Source of the DNA: Treponema sp.
GTDB taxonomy: Bacteria > Spirochaetota > Spirochaetia > Treponematales > Breznakiellaceae
Assembly (NCBI GenBank): GCA_020216655.1
Contig: JAIWNU010000041.1
Coordinates: 1 to 10,000 of the forward strand
DNA: 10,000 bases
Direction of reading: 5' to 3'
Shown here: positions 7,323 through 10,000 of the stretch, piece by piece
Position numbering within the stretch: position 1 is the stretch's first letter
Layout: each line of letters begins with the position of its first letter
Made by a program: the position numbers and the translations under genes
The notes under the pieces: model-generated
Told to the model about the DNA's origin: nothing
What the model saw: the letters and a program-made list of their open reading frames with translations, nothing else
The model's database searches: none

Positions 7323-7700
7323 ATGTATCAGGTACGAGTAGAAGCTGAATTTGCTGCCGCCCACTTCCTTTCCCACTATCACGGGAAATGTGAGCGGCTT
7401 CATGGCCATAATTACCGGGTGCGCCTCTGGGCTCAAGGAGAAAAGCTGGATGCGGGGGGCATGCTCATCGATTTTAGCCTCCTTAAAGGAGTACTCCGGG
7501 AAATCTGCGGCACGCTGGACCACCAAAACTTAAATGAGTTTACCGTTTTTTCCGGAGATCCCAGCGCAGAACGAATTGCCAAGTATATTTTTGATGAAAC
7601 CGCTTCTCTCCTGGCTGCCAGGGGCGGCCGGGCGGAACTGCTTTGGGCGGTTGAAGTATATGAAACTCCCACCAGTATGGCCCGTTATGAGCGGGATTAG
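7323..7700 (+). CDS. queD: 6-carboxytetrahydropterin synthase / 6-pyruvoyl-tetrahydropterin synthase family (QueD)
   Basis: A small cytoplasmic zinc enzyme that converts dihydroneopterin triphosphate to 6-carboxytetrahydropterin, an early step of queuosine (7-deazaguanine) synthesis. All expected residues are present in 125 residues, the normal length: FAAAHFL with zinc ligand His14, GKCERLHGHNY with catalytic Cys23 and zinc ligands His27 and His29, DHQNLNE (66-72) with the catalytic Asp/His pair, PSAERIAKYI (80-89) and the substrate-binding Glu114 in VYETPTS. The KCxxLHGH arrangement is typical of QueD. The start ATG at 7323 is preferred because the QVRVEAEF strand begins the fold; it has no Shine-Dalgarno sequence. 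The gene stands alone: no queC, queE or queF is adjacent. It converges with the AMMECR1-family gene, with only 5 nt between stop codons. A pyruvoyl-tetrahydropterin synthase role is less likely. Confidence 0.92.
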   Translation: MYQVRVEAEFAAAHFLSHYHGKCERLHGHNYRVRLWAQGEKLDAGGMLIDFSLLKGVLREICGTLDHQNLNEFTVFSGDPSAERIAKYIFDETASLLAARGGRAELLWAVEVYETPTSMARYERD

Positions 7701-7705
7701 GCTCC

Positions 7706-8281
7706 CTATTCCCCAAAGACAAGGGCGGTAAAGGTATATAGCTCTGCCCCCGGTTCATTATAGGATCCCGGGGGGAGCCCCGCTTTTCGGCAAATATAAT
7801 CAAGGTATTCATCCAGGTCCCAGCCCTGTTCTACCGGCACCTGGGGCAGAAGTACCCCCGAATAACCCCGATGTATCAGGTACAGTCCATGCACCCCAAC
7901 CTGTACCGAACGGGGATCCGCACAGCGTTCCATGGGGGAAAGGACAGAAATTTCCAGCTTGCATTGATCAAGTTCATCCCGTCTCAGGGGCGGAAAGCGG
8001 GGATCTTCAAAGGCGGCCGCCCGGGCCATGGTCCGCACCGTTTCTTCAAGGGGGCGAACTCCAATCATGCGGCCAATACAGCCCCGCAGGTTTTTTCCTC
8101 TATGAAGAGTGACGAAAGCCCCGCAGGGAACTGAAAGAGCCGATTTCCCTGATTGAAGTCTCTCAGTTACGGACGCCGGCCGTTCATAATGGGGCGGACG
8201 GCCATCGAGCTGTGAAGCTATGGCCTCTCGGGCTTCTGTTAAAAGACAGTGTTTTTCATCTTCGGTGAGATCGATTGTCAT
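7706..8281 (-). CDS. amrA: AMMECR1 domain protein (AmmeMemoRadiSam system protein A family)
   Basis: A 191-residue cytoplasmic protein of the AMMECR1 family, whose biochemical function is not established. The family hallmark LRGCIG is at 65-70, preceded by GAFVTLHRGKN (54-64). FEDPRFPPL (91-99), LEISVLSP (109-116), GLYLIHRGYSGVLLPQVP (132-149) and the WDLDEYL and AGLPPGSY blocks follow in the expected order. Length is normal for the bacterial single-domain form. In many bacteria this protein is encoded with a MEMO-family protein and a radical SAM enzyme; neither is in this window, so the symbol reflects family only. The start is well supported: AGGGGGAT (8295-8288) lies upstream of the ATG, after a good promoter. 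It is transcribed away from gatC and converges with queD. Confidence 0.92.
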   Translation of the reverse strand: MTIDLTEDEKHCLLTEAREAIASQLDGRPPHYERPASVTERLQSGKSALSVPCGAFVTLHRGKNLRGCIGRMIGVRPLEETVRTMARAAAFEDPRFPPLRRDELDQCKLEISVLSPMERCADPRSVQVGVHGLYLIHRGYSGVLLPQVPVEQGWDLDEYLDYICRKAGLPPGSYNEPGAELYTFTALVFGE

Positions 8282-8302
8282 ACCATATCCCCCTATTTCA
8301 AA

Positions 8303-8331
8303 AGTATAGGTCCGCGGTGAATAATTGCCAA
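8303..8331 (-). promoter_or_regulatory. Sigma-70-type promoter for the AMMECR1-family gene
   Basis: Minus strand TTGGCA (8331-8326), a 17-bp spacer and TATACT (8308-8303). Predicted start near 8296, giving a leader of about 15 nt that begins at the AGGGGGAT ribosome binding site. Confidence 0.6.
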
Positions 8332-8357
8332 GAGATTCTTCGAACGATGTTTGGAAT

Positions 8358-8401
8358 AAAAATACATAAAAATTGCATAATAATTGTTAAAATTGCATAA
8401 A
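8358..8401. promoter_or_regulatory. Phased A-tracts and direct repeat upstream of the gatC promoter
   Basis: Short A-tracts begin at 8358, 8368, 8379, 8389 and 8399, a spacing of 10-11 bp, i.e. one helical turn, ending a few bases before the -35 box. The 11-mer AAATTGCATAA occurs exactly twice, at 8370-8380 and 8390-8400. This looks like curved DNA or an UP element, or a binding site on one face of the helix. Confidence 0.45.
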
Positions 8402-8406
8402 TATAC

Positions 8407-8435
8407 TTGACAATGTATACGGTTTAGGATAATAC
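8407..8435 (+). promoter_or_regulatory. Promoter for gatCA, probably giving a leaderless mRNA
   Basis: A perfect TTGACA (8407-8412) is followed either by GATAAT after 15 bp (8428-8433) or TAATAC after 17 bp (8430-8435). Either places the transcription start at about 8440-8442, next to the gatC ATG at 8443. Confidence 0.6.
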
Positions 8436-8442
8436 AAACACT

Positions 8443-8805
8443 ATGAAGTTAGATGATTTACAGGTGACAGCCCGCCTGGCCCATCTTGGTCTTGGCGATG
8501 CGGATCTGCGGGCTGCACTTCCGGCTTTCGAGCAAATGCTCGACTATTTTGCTGTCATGCAGACAGCGGACGGAAGCGTTTCTGGCGATAGCGCTGGAAA
8601 AGCTCATATCACCGCGGTACACTCTGATTTAGTAGTATCGGTTCATCAATTTAATAATAATAACCCGTCTTATAATACCCTTCTTAATAATAATTCCCCC
8701 AATAATCAGGGAAATCATAATGAGGTAAACCTTCCCAATAATAACCTGATCAATCAGGCCGGCGAACGGAATGGTAATTTCATTGTGGTTCCCAACGTTC
8801 TGTAA
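8443..8805 (+). CDS. gatC: Asp/Glu-tRNA amidotransferase subunit C with Asn-rich insertion
   Basis: GatC stabilises the GatA-GatB complex that amidates Glu-tRNA(Gln) and/or Asp-tRNA(Asn). The N-terminal helical part matches GatC: LQVTARLAHLGL followed by LPAFEQMLDYFAVMQTADG (26-44). The C-terminus INQAGERNGNFIVVPNVL (103-120) is the GatC ending that wraps GatA. Between them residues 71-104 contain 17 Asn in 34 positions, largely as runs of AAT codons, in place of the short linker usual in this family. Total length is 120 residues against about 95-100 for typical GatC. The ATG at 8443 has no Shine-Dalgarno sequence; the promoter position suggests leaderless translation. gatA follows after 39 nt, which fits an operon. 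The subunit call is supported by the adjacent gatA and the two conserved ends. Confidence 0.88.
   Translation: MKLDDLQVTARLAHLGLGDADLRAALPAFEQMLDYFAVMQTADGSVSGDSAGKAHITAVHSDLVVSVHQFNNNNPSYNTLLNNNSPNNQGNHNEVNLPNNNLINQAGERNGNFIVVPNVL
8653..8754 (+). repeat. AAT-codon-rich low-complexity segment inside gatC
   Basis: Clusters of AAT/AAC triplets, including AATAATAATAAC at its start, encode the Asn-rich insertion (residues 71-104). The pattern resembles trinucleotide expansion broken up by substitutions, and its base composition is more A/T-rich than the flanking gatC sequence. Confidence 0.7.
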
Positions 8806-8844
8806 TTTTTAACCGCAATTTACTAGTTCTATTCGGAGGTCTGT

Positions 8845-10000
8845 ATGTCTCGTTCCGTCGATTTAGACGGTTTCCCGGCCTATTTTTCGGCCTGGGAAGC
8901 TAAAATTGGTTCATTTTTAGAGTGGAAAGATCCAGAGCATTGGGACGCAGGAGCTGTGCCGGGTTCTGCTTCCCCTGTGGCGGATCTCCCCTTTGCCGCT
9001 AAGGATAATATTGCCGCATTAGGTTTTGGTCTCACCTGTGGTTCACGGCTTCTTGAGAATTTCCGCGCAACCTATACGGCCACCGCAATACAGCGGCTTA
9101 CGGATGCGGGGGCAAAACTGGTCGGGAAAACCAACCTGGACGAATTTGGTATGGGGTCCTCCACGGACAATTCGGCCCTTAAGCGGACCAACAATCCCTG
9201 GGATCCAGAGCGGGTTGCCGGCGGGTCCTCAGGGGGATCTGCGGCGGCGGTGGCTGCGGGGCTCGTGCCCTTTGCCCTGGGGAGCGACACCGGCGGCTCG
9301 GTCCGCCAGCCTGCGGCCTTCTGCGGGGTGGTGGGCCTCAAGCCGACCTATGGAGCGGTGTCCCGCTTCGGCCTTGTGGCCTATGCGTCGAGCCTGGAAA
9401 CCATTGGGATTCTGGCGGACTCGAGCCGCCGGGCCCGGGACGTGTTCCGCATCATAGAGGGCGAAGACCCATTGGACGAGACCACCGCCGCCGCAAGGCT
9501 TGCCGCCGGTCTTGGCAGCGCTCCTCTGGATGGATCCGGAGCCGGCCATGGCAGCTCCCGCCGCAGCGCTTTCACCCAAGGCGACTCCACTCGAGGCGGT
9601 TCTAGAGGGGGTATCGCCGACAGCAGCAGCACTGGCCGAGGCGGCTCCGGGCAAGCCGATTCCGGCCCTGCCGGTAAAATCCTCGCAGTTTTGGACAGCG
9701 CCTCCCTTGTAGAGGCCGTGCGCGCCGCCGTTCAGGGGGCTGGAGAATATAGCCCTGGGGGCAGGGCGCGTTCAAGCGGTATAGATCCGCGGGATCTTGC
9801 AGAGTTCAGCGGCCTCTTGGAACAGGAAGTGCTGGCGGGCTTTTCAAAGGCTGTAGAGGCTTACCGGGCTATGGGCTACCGTATCCAGGAGGTCTCAATT
9901 CCTTCTTTAGCCTATTCAGTCCCGGTTTATTACACCATTGCCACCGCCGAGGCCAGCGCAAACCTTGCCCGCTTTGACGGTATTCGGTATGGAAAACGGC
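8845..10000 (+). CDS. gatA: Asp/Glu-tRNA amidotransferase subunit A, 3' end outside window, with Gly/Ser-rich insertion
   Basis: Amidase-signature subunit that hydrolyses glutamine and passes ammonia to GatB for tRNA-dependent Gln/Asn formation. I read 385 residues from the ATG at 8845, which has CGGAGGT (8834-8840) just upstream. The catalytic triad is visible with family spacing: Lys53 in FAAKDNI, cis-Ser128 in GGSSGGS and nucleophile Ser152 in DTGGSVRQPA. VGLKPTYGAVSRFGLVAYASSLETIG (163-188) follows the GatA consensus, with Thr at the Asp usually seen in SLDQIG-type sequences. After EGEDPLDETT (205-214) comes a low-complexity Gly/Ser/Ala/Arg stretch (about 224-277), longer than the usual linker; the normal fold resumes at GKILAVLDSASLVEAVR. 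GatA is usually about 485 residues, so roughly 100-150 residues lie beyond the right edge. It follows gatC by 39 nt. Confidence 0.94.
   Translation, partial: MSRSVDLDGFPAYFSAWEAKIGSFLEWKDPEHWDAGAVPGSASPVADLPFAAKDNIAALGFGLTCGSRLLENFRATYTATAIQRLTDAGAKLVGKTNLDEFGMGSSTDNSALKRTNNPWDPERVAGGSSGGSAAAVAAGLVPFALGSDTGGSVRQPAAFCGVVGLKPTYGAVSRFGLVAYASSLETIGILADSSRRARDVFRIIEGEDPLDETTAAARLAAGLGSAPLDGSGAGHGSSRRSAFTQGDSTRGGSRGGIADSSSTGRGGSGQADSGPAGKILAVLDSASLVEAVRAAVQGAGEYSPGGRARSSGIDPRDLAEFSGLLEQEVLAGFSKAVEAYRAMGYRIQEVSIPSLAYSVPVYYTIATAEASANLARFDGIRYGKR
9514..9675 (+). other. Gly/Ser-rich low-complexity linker inside gatA
   Basis: Encodes residues 224-277 with GGS-type units and almost no hydrophobic residues, at high G+C. 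The +1 frame is also open from 9500 to 9712 and reads as an Ala/Pro-rich linker, so paired compensating frameshifts are an alternative origin for the Gly/Ser composition. Confidence 0.55.

Noticed and set aside
8360..8400. CRISPR-like short repeats
   Set aside because: Only two exact 11-bp copies with a 9-bp gap; this is promoter-proximal AT-rich DNA, not an array.
9500..9712. Separate small gene in the +1 frame inside gatA
   Set aside because: No ribosome binding site, and gatA motifs on both sides are in one continuous frame; kept only as a possible frameshift history.

Overview
The window looks like a piece of a spirochaete chromosome, probably a treponeme or close relative, with G+C around one half by eye. 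This rests on overall protein character and gene content (a DUF2147/DUF2804 pair, an ornithine-compatible peptidoglycan gene set, GatCAB). It is an inference, not a database match. There are ten genes; the first (murD) and last (gatA) run off the window edges. I see no tRNA, rRNA, insertion sequence, phage gene or CRISPR array.

Layout, left to right. (1) Minus strand, 1-1823: a conserved protein of unknown function overlaps a TTG-started murD. (2) Plus strand, 1939-3473: a secreted DUF2147 protein and a DUF2804 protein, starting from a divergent 115-bp intergenic region with one good promoter in each direction. (3) Minus strand, 3486-7233: a tight peptidoglycan-precursor operon murE-ddl-dapF-like (2-nt gap, then an ATGA stop/start overlap). 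(4) Plus strand, 7323-7700: queD. (5) Minus strand, 7706-8281: an AMMECR1-family gene. (6) Plus strand, 8443 to the end: gatC and gatA of the tRNA amidotransferase, starting from a second divergent promoter region that contains helically phased A-tracts.

How the genes work together. MurD adds D-Glu and MurE adds the third, diamino residue to UDP-MurNAc peptides, and Ddl makes the D-Ala-D-Ala terminus. Half of the precursor pathway therefore lies in two minus-strand transcripts. GatC and GatA, with GatB elsewhere, convert Glu-tRNA(Gln) and/or Asp-tRNA(Asn). QueD feeds tRNA queuosine or pterin metabolism.

Most interesting points. The DapF homologue has Ser at both catalytic cysteine positions and has lost substrate-binding Asn residues, while the MurE specificity motif is DEDPR rather than DNPR. 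Together these suggest that meso-DAP is not the third peptide residue here and that the DapF-like protein has another role. GatC carries a half-asparagine insertion and GatA a Gly/Ser-rich insertion, both in linker regions. Several first genes of transcripts lack a Shine-Dalgarno sequence and have promoter motifs placed so close to the start codon that leaderless or near-leaderless mRNAs are likely.
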